DNA of 64,000 nucleotides from Lachnoclostridium sp. (GTDB taxonomy: Bacteria; Bacillota; Clostridia; Lachnospirales; Lachnospiraceae): positions 31,181 through 95,180 of the forward strand of contig JAETRR010000023.1 in the NCBI GenBank assembly GCA_021770065.1, written 5' to 3'. This document shows positions 44,651 through 53,264 of the stretch, one piece after another; position 1 is the first letter of the stretch; each line of letters opens with the position of its first letter. The translations under genes were made by a program, and so were the position numbers. The notes under the pieces are model-generated. The model searched no databases. It saw only the letters and a list, made by a program, of their open reading frames with translations, and had not been told where the DNA came from.

Positions 44651-45415
44651 ATGGAAGAGAAAAAATCGGTGATTTTTGCAGTGGCCGGAAAGGGAGGTGT
44701 AGGGAAAACCTCCATTGCGGCAACTCTTGTCCGCTTATTGGCAGAGGAGTATCCGGATAAACGGATTTTAGCGATTGATGCGGACCCGGCTGTGGGATTG
44801 TCCACAGCACTTGGGATTGAGGTGGAGACTACGGTGGATGATATCCGCAAAGCCGTTGTCGCTACGGCAGAAAGCGGAGATACAAAAAATGCCGTTGAGC
44901 TATTGGGGGAGGCCAGATACCGCATCTTTGATGCTCTGGTGGAGACGGACGGCTTTAGTTTTATTGCAATCGGAAGGCCGGAAGCAGCAGGCTGCTATTG
45001 CAGGATTAATTCCTATCTCAAGGAAGTAATCAGCATTTTGTCGGAGAATTTTGATTATGTAGTCATTGACGGTGAGGCAGGAATTGAACAGATCAACCGC
45101 CGGGTTATGGAAAAAGTGACCCATCTGCTTTTGATTACGGATTCCAGCAAAAAGGGAACCCAGGTGATAAAAACCATCCGGCAAGTGGCGGACGAGCTGG
45201 TGATGTATGACCAGATGGGCGTGATAGCAAACCGGCTGCCGTCCATGAAAGTGAAGGAATTTATGGATACCGGGGATATTCCGGTGCTGGCATATATACC
45301 ATCGGATGCATCTCTTGCGGAGTTTGATTTAAAGGGGGAAAACGTGTTTTATCTGCCGGAAGACGCAGAGATTGTCCAGGGTGTGAAGGAAGCGCTGGGG
45401 AAGCTGGAACTTTAA
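44651..45415 (+). CDS. cooC: CooC-like nickel-insertion ATPase (MinD/ParA family)
   Basis: A 254-residue ATPase starting at ATG 44651, 16 bases after hypB. Deviant Walker A AGKGGVGKTSIAATL, LAIDADPAVGLSTALG, and a C-x-C motif in AGCYCRINSYL, which fits the metal-binding CxC of CooC. VVIDGEAGIEQINRRVMEKV is the Walker B/switch. CooC loads nickel into carbon monoxide dehydrogenase; a CODH catalytic gene is absent in the window. Pairing with HypB strengthens the case that a nickel site is being built. Confidence 0.9.
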   Translation: MEEKKSVIFAVAGKGGVGKTSIAATLVRLLAEEYPDKRILAIDADPAVGLSTALGIEVETTVDDIRKAVVATAESGDTKNAVELLGEARYRIFDALVETDGFSFIAIGRPEAAGCYCRINSYLKEVISILSENFDYVVIDGEAGIEQINRRVMEKVTHLLLITDSSKKGTQVIKTIRQVADELVMYDQMGVIANRLPSMKVKEFMDTGDIPVLAYIPSDASLAEFDLKGENVFYLPEDAEIVQGVKEALGKLEL

Positions 45416-45419
45416 ACAG

Positions 45420-45517
45420 CAGTATCTTGTCAGTGCACAGAAGGATTTGCGGATGCGATTTTTGCAGCCGAAAATTCTTCTATATAGGGGTGTACTGATA
45501 AGATACTGCGGAACTTA
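45420..45517 (+). repeat. palindromic repeat, covarying copy (PAL-4)
   Basis: CAGTATCTTGTCAGTGCA (45420-45437) pairs with TGTACTGATAAGATACTG (45491-45508). Stem bases differ from other copies on both strands so that pairing is kept. It ends in GCGGAAC, 13 bases before TGGAGGG of the next gene. Confidence 0.75.
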
Positions 45518-45530
45518 TAATGGAGGGAGA

Positions 45531-46721
45531 ATGAAAGACTTAAAACATCTATACTATTTTGAAAAGCTTCTGGAGGATGCCAATAACGAGCTGGTCCGCC
45601 AGGCCCGGGCGGAGGGCAGAAAATGCATTGCCACTGTCTGCGAGAATATTCCGGAGCCTTTGCTGAATCTGCCAGGAACATTTTCCGTGCGTCTCAGGGC
45701 GCCTCGTACCGGCTCTATCGAGATGGCAACCTATTATCTGACCAGCTTTCTCTGCGAATATACGAGAGCATTGCTGGAGCGTGCCATTGAGGGCGGTTAC
45801 AACTTCACGGATTGTATGATCACACCGGACGGCTGCTCCATGCTGAATCGCTGTGCGGAAAACATGGAGCTTCTCCGTACCATGCAGAAAGAGCATTTCT
45901 TCTGGGAGTATATGGAGATTCCCATGAAAGCCGACGAAAATGGGCTGAATCTCTATACGCTTCAATGTCAGAATCACATTCTGAATCCGTTGAAAGAGCA
46001 GTTTGACATTGATACCTCCGATGCTGCTGTTCGGAAAGCAGTGGAGGAGCATAATCGTGTCTGCCGGTTGATTCGGAGGATTGGGGAGTACCGCAGAGAA
46101 GAGAATCCCAGAATAACCGGATATGAATTCCATATCCTCACCATGGCTACCTATGTGGCGCCCAAGGATCTGCTCATAGAGATGCTTCAGGAAACCTTAG
46201 AGGAGCTTAAGACCAGAAAGCCGGAGGAAAAGAATCCCTACCGAATCAGAGTAGTTCTCGTTGGTTCTGAGGTGGATGATGTGGATCTGGTGCATCTCAT
46301 TGAGGACTGCGGAGCCTATGTGTGTGCGGACCGTTTCTGCTATGGATCCTTCCCCGGACGGGACGTCATAGAACTGAATGATGGGGAGGACGCATTAACC
46401 CAGATTTGCCGCCAGTACATGTACCGGGGACAGTGTGCCAGATATATGAATCAGGACAAGATTCAGGAGCGGCGGAAATACGTGGATCGGCTGGCAAAGG
46501 AATATCATGGGGACGGAATCATTTACCAGCAGATTAAGTTCTGTGATCCCTGGGCTTATGAGCGTATGGTGGGAACCCAGGTTCTGCGTGATGAATATCA
46601 TTATCCCGTTCTGTCGGTGGATCGGCCGTATGCAGTTGGCAATTCCGGACAGCTCCGCACTCGTGTTCAGGCCTTTGTGGAGAGCGTGGAGCTTAAAAAG
46701 ATCCAGGGAGGTGACAGATAA
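45531..46721 (+). CDS. 2-hydroxyacyl-CoA dehydratase-like subunit (HgdB/BcrB family), component 1
   Basis: A 396-residue protein of the HgdB/HadBC/BcrBC/double-cubane family. Conserved-looking Cys are in the CIATVCENIPEPLLN start, the TPDGCSMLNRCAEN loop, EDCGAYVCADRFCYG and QIKFCDPWAYE; the last matches the third cluster Cys of the family. Such proteins bind [4Fe-4S] or a double-cubane [8Fe-9S] cluster and carry out ATP-driven low-potential reductions or dehydrations. ATG follows TGGAGGGAG. The next subunit starts immediately after its stop codon. Substrate unknown; no CoA-transferase or acyl-CoA dehydrogenase is beside it. Confidence 0.87.
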   Translation: MKDLKHLYYFEKLLEDANNELVRQARAEGRKCIATVCENIPEPLLNLPGTFSVRLRAPRTGSIEMATYYLTSFLCEYTRALLERAIEGGYNFTDCMITPDGCSMLNRCAENMELLRTMQKEHFFWEYMEIPMKADENGLNLYTLQCQNHILNPLKEQFDIDTSDAAVRKAVEEHNRVCRLIRRIGEYRREENPRITGYEFHILTMATYVAPKDLLIEMLQETLEELKTRKPEEKNPYRIRVVLVGSEVDDVDLVHLIEDCGAYVCADRFCYGSFPGRDVIELNDGEDALTQICRQYMYRGQCARYMNQDKIQERRKYVDRLAKEYHGDGIIYQQIKFCDPWAYERMVGTQVLRDEYHYPVLSVDRPYAVGNSGQLRTRVQAFVESVELKKIQGGDR

Positions 46722-48272
46722 ATGGGAAAAGCAGTAGGAAGTGAACGGCTGGGAAGCTTTTATACCAACGGGAAAGTGAGAAAGCGCCGGGAGTGGCGCG
46801 GAGTGAGGGATACCTTTTATGATTATACCAGGTGGCTTCATATTATGGGCATTCTCACCAAGTTTATTGTAAAGCCCCGGAATATCAAAGCCTTTTTCCG
46901 TTATCGCTGGATGGGCAATTATCTTGCGGCTCCTATGATGGTGGATCGCCATACCCAGGGGCTTAGGGGACCTCAGCTTCGCATTGCCCATACGGAGTTC
47001 GATTTGGTAATGGAGGATATTGCGAAGCTTTTAGACAATCTTTTTCGGGGAGACCGGAAAATCGGAAACGACAAAGAGTTTTCCAAAAAGGTCGTATTGA
47101 TGGATGAAAATGAAATGACAGCGGTTATGATGGGCTTTCCTACTTTAAAGGGCTTAAGCCGTGAGACGCCTTCCGTCTATGTGTCCGTACTTTTGAACCA
47201 GTATGCAGCATGTCATTATCTGGATACAGCCCAGGAATTCGGGCTTTCCGGAGATGTCTGTCCTATGCCGGCGGCGGAAGCGGGCGTGTCCATTGAGGAT
47301 GATTTCCCGGTTCTCGGAGCCTGCGCCATTCAGTGCAATACTACCTGCGACGGCTCTCTTATGGGAAATGGCGTGATTTCCAAGCGTCTGGAGTTGGAGG
47401 ATCATGTTCCCTGCTTTCAGCTGGCGGCGCCTCTTCGCCACCGGGAGGAGGATGTGCAGGAGTATGCGGCCCAGGAGATCCGCAATGCCATTCAATTTAT
47501 TGAGGAGCATACAGGTGAAACCTGGGATTGGGATTATTATTTTGAGTGTGCGAAACGGGTCAATGAATCCACCCGTCACCGGATGGAGTGGCTGGAAATG
47601 AATAAGACGGATTATCCTCAGGTCTTTGGCTCCAATCTTGCCCTCTATACGGAGACCAACTACATGGCCATCTGCGGCAAGGTTCCGGAATTTGTGGATG
47701 CGGACCGGAAGATATCTGCCATTGCGGAGAAGGCTTACCGGAAAAAGACCATGGTAGTCAAGGAATACCGCCATCGGGCTATTATCTGGGGCGTTCAGTC
47801 TCATTTCTATTTTGATTTTCTCATCTGGCTGCAGAATTGCTGGGGGATTCTGCCCCTTACGGATATGCTTTCCATGGTATCCACAAAAATTCTGTCAGAG
47901 AGTGACAAGGAGCAGGCTGTCTATGATATGGCATGGCTTACGGAAAATATGATTATGCGGAACCGCACCCACGGAGGATACAAGGTGCTGCTGGATGAGC
48001 TTTGGGAGTTCTGTGAGGAGTTCCGGGCAGATACGGTGATCCTTTGGGAGCATATCAGCTGTAAGGCCTTGGACGGAATGCATGGACAGTTTGAGGAGAA
48101 GGCAAGGGAGAGAGGAATCCATCTTATCTGGGTGGATCACGATCTGTTTGATCCCAGAATTATTTCCCGGCAGGAGATTCGGGATCAGGTGAACCGGTAC
48201 ATGCGGACTGTCTTTCGGGAGGAGCCGTTAGATCCGACTCTTGAAGTAATTCCTGACGAGCATTCCTGGTAG
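46722..48272 (+). CDS. 2-hydroxyacyl-CoA dehydratase-like subunit, component 2
   Basis: A 516-residue partner whose start codon directly follows the previous stop. Cys-bearing motifs are GLSGDVCPMPAAEAG, LGACAIQCNTTCDGS (equivalent to the family's CD-x-CP and N-x-C clusters) and NCWGILPLTD. It is longer than HgdA/HgdB-type subunits (~380-480). Its N-terminal ~110 residues before the family fold are basic and of unclear role. With component 1 it should form a heterodimer reduced by the activase at 48317. Confidence 0.85.
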   Translation: MGKAVGSERLGSFYTNGKVRKRREWRGVRDTFYDYTRWLHIMGILTKFIVKPRNIKAFFRYRWMGNYLAAPMMVDRHTQGLRGPQLRIAHTEFDLVMEDIAKLLDNLFRGDRKIGNDKEFSKKVVLMDENEMTAVMMGFPTLKGLSRETPSVYVSVLLNQYAACHYLDTAQEFGLSGDVCPMPAAEAGVSIEDDFPVLGACAIQCNTTCDGSLMGNGVISKRLELEDHVPCFQLAAPLRHREEDVQEYAAQEIRNAIQFIEEHTGETWDWDYYFECAKRVNESTRHRMEWLEMNKTDYPQVFGSNLALYTETNYMAICGKVPEFVDADRKISAIAEKAYRKKTMVVKEYRHRAIIWGVQSHFYFDFLIWLQNCWGILPLTDMLSMVSTKILSESDKEQAVYDMAWLTENMIMRNRTHGGYKVLLDELWEFCEEFRADTVILWEHISCKALDGMHGQFEEKARERGIHLIWVDHDLFDPRIISRQEIRDQVNRYMRTVFREEPLDPTLEVIPDEHSW

Positions 48273-48316
48273 GAAAGCCGGAAATGCGGAACTAAGATAG
48301 AAAGGGAGCAAGTAGT

Positions 48317-49117
48317 ATGAAATATTATGGCGGATGTGATTCGGGAAGTACCTACACAAAATGTGTAATTATTGATGAAAATGGAAAAATGGCGGCAAAT
48401 GTCACCCTCCGAAGCCGTATCAATTCTGTACTCAGCGCAGAGGATGCCTTAAACAAGGCCATAGCGCAGGTGCCGGAATTAGACAGTGCAAAGGACTTGG
48501 CCTATCTGGTAGGCACCGGCTACGGGCGCAACAAGGTTCCCTTTGCGGACGAAAATATCTCGGAGATCAGCTGTCACGCTATGGGCGTTCATGCAGCAGA
48601 TCCCAGCGTGAAAGCGATTATTGACATTGGCGGCCAGGACGTGAAGGGGATTTCCGTGGATACGGATGGAACGGTGCGGAACTTTGCCATGAATGACAAA
48701 TGCGCAGCAGGCACAGGACGTTTCTTTGAGGCAATGGCCAGAGCCTTTGAGATGGATTTGGATGAATTTTCCAGATTATCTCTGAAGGCAAAAAACGTGA
48801 TCCCCATTACCTCCCAGTGTACCGTATTTGCAGAATCTGAGGTAATTTCTCTGGTGGGAGAGGGAAAACCCATGGATGAGATTGCGGCAGGCATTGAATT
48901 ATCGGTTGCAAAGCGATGCTTTGTTATGTCAAAGAAAGCGGGAGCCGTGAGCAGCATTGCCCTTACCGGAGGCTGTGCAAAGAATGAAGGGTTAAAGGCG
49001 GCAATCGAGAAGGTTTTGAACCTGAAGGTAATTGAGCTGCCCATGGATCCGCAGCTTATGGGAGCTTTGGGGGCTGCGGAATTTGCCCGTCAGAAAGGAA
49101 TGGCAGGAGAAAAGTAG
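48317..49117 (+). CDS. ATP-dependent activase of 2-hydroxyacyl-CoA dehydratase type (HgdC/BadF family)
   Basis: A 266-residue ASKHA-fold ATPase of the normal length. GGCDSGSTYTKCVIID is the phosphate-1 loop, IIDIGGQDVKGI phosphate 2, LTGGCAKNEG adenosine motif. The two Cys that bridge one [4Fe-4S] between subunits are in NDKCAAGTGRFFE and TSQCTVFAESE. It uses ATP to push one electron from ferredoxin or flavodoxin into the dehydratase-type partner. The neighbouring iron-sulfur flavoprotein may be its electron source. Confidence 0.93.
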   Translation: MKYYGGCDSGSTYTKCVIIDENGKMAANVTLRSRINSVLSAEDALNKAIAQVPELDSAKDLAYLVGTGYGRNKVPFADENISEISCHAMGVHAADPSVKAIIDIGGQDVKGISVDTDGTVRNFAMNDKCAAGTGRFFEAMARAFEMDLDEFSRLSLKAKNVIPITSQCTVFAESEVISLVGEGKPMDEIAAGIELSVAKRCFVMSKKAGAVSSIALTGGCAKNEGLKAAIEKVLNLKVIELPMDPQLMGALGAAEFARQKGMAGEK

Positions 49118-49180
49118 ATAAATTTCGGGAAAACAGTACCAGAAAGAGGTTTGGAAGAACGAAAGGAGAAGGGAGAGGAC

Positions 49181-49348
49181 ATGACGGGATTTTTACATAT
49201 TTTATTTATTGCAGTAATTGCTGCCTTGTGCTTATTTGTGCTGACATTTCTCGTATATTTTTTCAATCTTGATATGAAGCTGACGGCGGCACTGGCCCCG
49301 TGGTTTGAGAAGCATTATGACAAAGTAGACAGGGATAAGCATTTATAA
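49181..49348 (+). CDS. 55-residue single-span membrane protein
   Basis: ATG 49181 (MTGFLHILFIAVIAAL) after GGAGAAGGGAGAGG; a longer frame from 49151 exists. Residues ~5-30 form one membrane helix, followed by an amphipathic, charged tail ending DKVDRDKHL. Its stop overlaps the next start (TAATG), so it is translated with the ACS-like protein. No known family. It could tether the complex to the membrane (inference). Confidence 0.7.
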   Translation: MTGFLHILFIAVIAALCLFVLTFLVYFFNLDMKLTAALAPWFEKHYDKVDRDKHL

Positions 49349-50061
49349 TGGGAATGAAGCTGTATGATGAAGTAATAAAGAAATGTCAGGATCTTCTGGA
49401 AACAGAAGAAAGCCATGGATTGTTTATTGGGGAAACCAGATGGCCGGAGGTTTCTGACCGGAGTATGATTTTGAGAAGCGATATGGCCTATGAATTGGGA
49501 GGAGAGGGACTTCCTGCTATTGGCTGTACCATCATTACGGCCAATCAAGAGCTGGTGACTTCGGACAAAATTACTCTTGTGGGAAAGGATCTTCCGGAAA
49601 TCCGGAAGGATGTTCCCTATGGCAGGATTGCCCTGGTGCGTGTGAATGAGGAAACCTTGGGGGAAGGGCAGGTCTTGTATCAGGCGATTCGGGCGCTTGA
49701 ATATACCAGATATCATTTTTACCCGGAGGGATTTATGATGCGTGTGTCGGCTTTTAAGCAAAAGGAGAGTGTCCGTATTGGAAAGGCTGCCCTTGCAAAA
49801 GGCCTGGATTTTACAAAAGCTGGAAACCGTATGATTTCCGCATTTCATAAAAATCCTTCTGTGAAAGCAGTTCATATCTATTATGTAACCCAGGAGGATT
49901 TTGGTTATAAACTCCTTGGGGCGTATGCTAAGGAGGCGGAGAGCATTACACAAACCATAGATCACATTTTGAAAACCAGCATAATGGACTGCGGCGCCTG
50001 CAGCCTGCAGAAGGTGTGCGATGAGGTGGAGGGACTGAGGGAGCTTCACTTTGCAAGATAG
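49348..50061 (+). CDS. free-standing domain resembling the middle domain of acetyl-CoA synthase (AcsB/CdhC)
   Basis: A 237-residue protein. It follows the order of the AcsB middle region: R-S-D-M-x-Y-E-L-G-G (AcsB G-D-M-x-V-E-M-G-G), DKITLVGKDLPEI, MMRVSAFKQKESVRIGKAAL then AKGLDFTKAGN, and PSVKAVHIYYVT. It lacks both the N-terminal CODH-binding domain and the large C-terminal A-cluster domain. It ends just where the A-cluster cysteines would begin, in SIMDCGACSLQKVCDEVEGL, giving C-x2-C-x5-C. So it could bind an iron-sulfur or nickel site at its tail. No CODH or corrinoid protein gene is adjacent. Role unknown. Confidence 0.72.
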   Translation: MGMKLYDEVIKKCQDLLETEESHGLFIGETRWPEVSDRSMILRSDMAYELGGEGLPAIGCTIITANQELVTSDKITLVGKDLPEIRKDVPYGRIALVRVNEETLGEGQVLYQAIRALEYTRYHFYPEGFMMRVSAFKQKESVRIGKAALAKGLDFTKAGNRMISAFHKNPSVKAVHIYYVTQEDFGYKLLGAYAKEAESITQTIDHILKTSIMDCGACSLQKVCDEVEGLRELHFAR

Positions 50062-50109
50062 TCCAGCTAAGAAATGTCAAGTGTTTACTAGAGATATTTT
50101 TTGCTGGAC

Positions 50110-50202
50110 GGTAAAGTCGGGGAGGCGTACGAGAGGAACTTTCATGAGTGCCCTTTCGAATGAAAGTTCCTCTTATTACAGGTGTGTCGAAGCGACTTTA
50201 CC
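50110..50202 (+). other. nested hairpin before the iron-sulfur flavoprotein gene
   Basis: GGTAAAGTCG (50110-50119) pairs with CGACTTTACC (50193-50202) and encloses AGAGGAACTTTCAT/ATGAAAGTTCCTCT (50132-50145 with 50160-50173), all without mismatch. With the palindromic repeat it fills the 291-base gap. Confidence 0.65.
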
Positions 50203-50231
50203 CTTTAGTGCCGCCTGGCAGCAACTTAAAA

Positions 50232-50332
50232 CAGTAATATCCCTCACAGTGCACAAATCAATTTACAGGCACATGCATCTGTGACTGGAAATTGATTTAG
50301 GCTAAAGTGTACTGGGAGGGATATTACGGAAC
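50232..50332 (+). repeat. palindromic repeat, full copy (PAL-5)
   Basis: CAGTAATATCCCTCACAGTG pairs with TACTGGGAGGGATATTACGG, and AAATCAATTT with AAATTGATTT. It ends 9 bases before AGGAGG of the gene at 50353. Confidence 0.85.
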
Positions 50333-50352
50333 TGGAATAGGAGGAAAAATAT

Positions 50353-53163
50353 ATGGCATTTGATATGGAACAATACAACAGATGGCCGGCAAATCACAAG
50401 CATGATAAGGAACCCAGCAAAAAAATCATTGCATTGGGAAAGAAAATCACGGATGTGGCGGCCCACATGATTGGCGGCGTCAAGGTGGAGGATCCGGAGT
50501 ACTGGGGATTGGCGGAAATCATTACCGAGGAGATGGCGGAGGTCGGCCTTGCCATGAAGAAGCGGACGCCTTATACCTTTGCGGAGCTGTGCAGGCTCAA
50601 TAAGATTGACAAGGCCGGAGAAGAAAAGTTTCAGAAGCTTCTGGATGAAATGAGCTACATCGGGCTCTTAGAATATGATTACGGCTACCACTACGATCAT
50701 AACGGACGCACCCGCGAGCAGACAGAGCGCAGGTATATTCTTCCCATGTTTGTGCCGGGATCCGCAGAGCTGTTTAACATGGAGGAGCTTCCGGACGGCA
50801 GTAACCCAAGGCTTCGGGAACACCCGGACGTTGCCTCTTTCTTTGAGCGTATGACATTTATCCCCCTGGCCGGCATTACCCAGATGGTTCCGCCGGGAGG
50901 AGCCGGAATCGGAATGCATGTTATCCCTGTGGAAAAAGCCATTTCCATGGAAAATCAGTCCGTGGATCTGGAGCATCTTTCCTACTGGCTGAAGAAATAC
51001 GAAGGCCATATCGGAGTGGGCCGCTGTTCCTGCCGTGCATCCCGTAAAGTCTTAGGTGAGGGCGTGGCGGATGATGATTACGGCTGGTGCATCGGTGTAG
51101 GCGACTTTGCGGACTACTGCCGGGAGACGGGCAAGGGTCACGATATCACCTATGAAGAAGCTATGGCGATTCTAAAGCGTGCCGAGGAAAATGGCTTTGT
51201 TCACCAGATTACCAATATTGACGGTGAGAACAAGATTTTCGGTATCTGCAACTGTAATGTAAATATTTGTAACGCCCTTCGCACCTCTCAGCTTTTCAAC
51301 ACACCCAATATGTCACGCTCCGCCTATGTGGCCCATGTGGATAAGGAAAAGTGCGTGGCCTGCGGACGCTGCGTGGAATACTGCCCGGCAGGAGCCACAA
51401 GGCTTGGACAGAAGCTTTGCACCAAGGACGGCAGCGAGATTCAGTATCCAAAGCAGGAGCTTCCAGATGCAGTAAAATGGGGAAAGGATAAATGGGATCC
51501 GGACTATCGGGATAACAACCGGATAAACAGCCACAAGACAGGGACATCTCCCTGTAAGACAGCCTGTCCGGCCCACATTGCCGTTCAGGGCTATCTGAAA
51601 AAGGCTTCCCAGGGGAAATATACGGAGGCTCTGGCTCTTATTAAAAAGCAGAATCCATTTCCGGCAGTCTGCGGACGTATCTGCAACCGCCGCTGTGAGG
51701 ATGCCTGTACCAGAGGAACCATTGATCAGGCCGTTGCCATTGATGCGGTAAAGAAATTTATTGCAGAGCAGGATTTGAAAGCCGAGACCAGGTATATTCC
51801 GCCTGTAGTCATTCCGGCAAGCATCCATATGGATCATTTCCCGGAAAAAATCGCCATTATCGGGGGCGGTCCGGCAGGCTTAAGTGCAGCCTTTTATCTG
51901 GCAGAAAAGGGCTACCGTCCTACCGTATTTGAGAAAAATGAGATGCCCGGAGGAATGCTCCGCTATGGAATCCCCTCCTATAAGCTGGAGAAAGATGTGA
52001 TCGAGGCTGAAATTGATGTGATGCGCCAGATGGGCGTGGAGATCAAGACAGGCATTGAGGCAGGAAAGGATGTCACCCTGAATGAGCTTCGTTCCCAGGG
52101 CTACAAGGCTTTCTACATAGCCATCGGCTGCAGTGCAGGCCGCCGCCCCGGAGTGCCTGGTGATGAGGCGGAGGGAACCATGACGGCCATTGAATATCTC
52201 CATGACGCCAATACGGGAAACACCTCCTACACTGGAAGAGTTGTGGTAGTAGGCGGTGGAAATGTGGCTATTGATGCTTCTAGGGTAAGTATCCGGAGCG
52301 GAGCCGCAGAGGTAACCCAGCTCTGTCTGGAGTCCGAAAAGGAAATGCCTGCATCGGAAGAAGAGGCTCGTGAGGCTCTTCGGGACGGTGTTGTGATCAA
52401 GCATGGCTGGGGCCCGAAGGAAGTGCTCACAGAGGACGGAAAGGTTACAGGAATTGTATTTAAGAAATGTCTTTCTGTTTTCAACAAAGAGGGAAAATTT
52501 GCGCCTGCCTATGATGAGGAGGATACTATCACCATTGCCTGTGACAGAGTAATCTTTGCAGTGGGCCAGAGAACGGTATGGGGCAGTCTCTTAGAAGGAG
52601 AAAAGGTGTCCTTTCAGGGACCTGCCATTGTGGCGGATAAGCTTACGTTCCAGACGGAGCAGTCGGATATTTTTGTGGGCGGCGATGTGTATACAGGGCC
52701 CAAATTTGCCATTGATGCCATTGCGGCAGGCCATTATGCGGCAGAGTCTCTGCACCGCTATGTACATAACGGCCATATGACCATTGGCCGCAACCGCTGG
52801 GAGTTCAATGAGCTGGATAAAGACAATATTCTGGTGGAAAGCTATGACAATTCCTCCCGTCAGATAGAGGGCGTTGACAGCTCCGTACCGGCCAAATCCT
52901 TTAAGGATGCTCATTTGACATTTACAGAGGAGCAGGTGAAAAAGGAGACTGCCCGGTGTCTTGGCTGCGGAGCAACCGTTGTGGATGAAAATAAGTGTAT
53001 CGGCTGCGGCGTGTGTACGACCAAGTGCGAATTTGATGCTATTACGCTGCGGAGGGATCGGCCGGAGTGTACCAATATGGTAACGGCGGAGGATAAGTTT
53101 AAGCATATTATTCCTTATCAGTTGAAGCGGGCGGTGAAGATTGTAACTCATAAAAAGGGATAA
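50353..53163 (+). CDS. 936-residue iron-sulfur flavoprotein (ferredoxin + GltD/NfnB-like oxidoreductase fusion)
   Basis: Residues ~1-320 form a module with GRCSCRASRKV, a YGWCIGVGDFADYC segment and ICNCNVNICNAL Cys pairs, likely an extra metal site. Residues ~330-360 are a [4Fe-4S] ferredoxin motif CVACGRCVEYCP. Residues ~400-470 are the Fer4_20 domain (SPCKTACPAHIAVQGYLKKA, CGRICNRRCEDACTRG). Residues ~490-830 are the GltD-type FAD/NAD(P) fold (IAIIGGGPAGLSAAFYLAEKG, VVVVGGGNVAIDASR). The C-terminus has CIGCGVCTTKCEFDAI. It probably passes electrons from NAD(P)H to iron-sulfur partners, plausibly ferredoxin or the activase. A single polypeptide of this build is much larger than GltD (~480). 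Confidence 0.88.
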   Translation: MAFDMEQYNRWPANHKHDKEPSKKIIALGKKITDVAAHMIGGVKVEDPEYWGLAEIITEEMAEVGLAMKKRTPYTFAELCRLNKIDKAGEEKFQKLLDEMSYIGLLEYDYGYHYDHNGRTREQTERRYILPMFVPGSAELFNMEELPDGSNPRLREHPDVASFFERMTFIPLAGITQMVPPGGAGIGMHVIPVEKAISMENQSVDLEHLSYWLKKYEGHIGVGRCSCRASRKVLGEGVADDDYGWCIGVGDFADYCRETGKGHDITYEEAMAILKRAEENGFVHQITNIDGENKIFGICNCNVNICNALRTSQLFNTPNMSRSAYVAHVDKEKCVACGRCVEYCPAGATRLGQKLCTKDGSEIQYPKQELPDAVKWGKDKWDPDYRDNNRINSHKTGTSPCKTACPAHIAVQGYLKKASQGKYTEALALIKKQNPFPAVCGRICNRRCEDACTRGTIDQAVAIDAVKKFIAEQDLKAETRYIPPVVIPASIHMDHFPEKIAIIGGGPAGLSAAFYLAEKGYRPTVFEKNEMPGGMLRYGIPSYKLEKDVIEAEIDVMRQMGVEIKTGIEAGKDVTLNELRSQGYKAFYIAIGCSAGRRPGVPGDEAEGTMTAIEYLHDANTGNTSYTGRVVVVGGGNVAIDASRVSIRSGAAEVTQLCLESEKEMPASEEEAREALRDGVVIKHGWGPKEVLTEDGKVTGIVFKKCLSVFNKEGKFAPAYDEEDTITIACDRVIFAVGQRTVWGSLLEGEKVSFQGPAIVADKLTFQTEQSDIFVGGDVYTGPKFAIDAIAAGHYAAESLHRYVHNGHMTIGRNRWEFNELDKDNILVESYDNSSRQIEGVDSSVPAKSFKDAHLTFTEEQVKKETARCLGCGATVVDENKCIGCGVCTTKCEFDAITLRRDRPECTNMVTAEDKFKHIIPYQLKRAVKIVTHKKG

Positions 53164-53264
53164 TGGCGGCGGACGGGGCTGTCGGGAAATAAGGCAGCCC
53201 CTGTTTAGAAACGGAAAATGAAGGTTTTTAAAAGAAGCTTTTACGGATGGGGAGAGGAAAAATA

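Noticed and set aside
45531..49117. Ordinary amino-acid-fermenting 2-hydroxyacyl-CoA dehydratase operon
   Set aside because: No CoA-transferase, 2-hydroxyacid dehydrogenase or acyl-CoA dehydrogenase is adjacent, and the nickel chaperones and ACS-like gene do not belong to such operons; the activity cannot be excluded, however.
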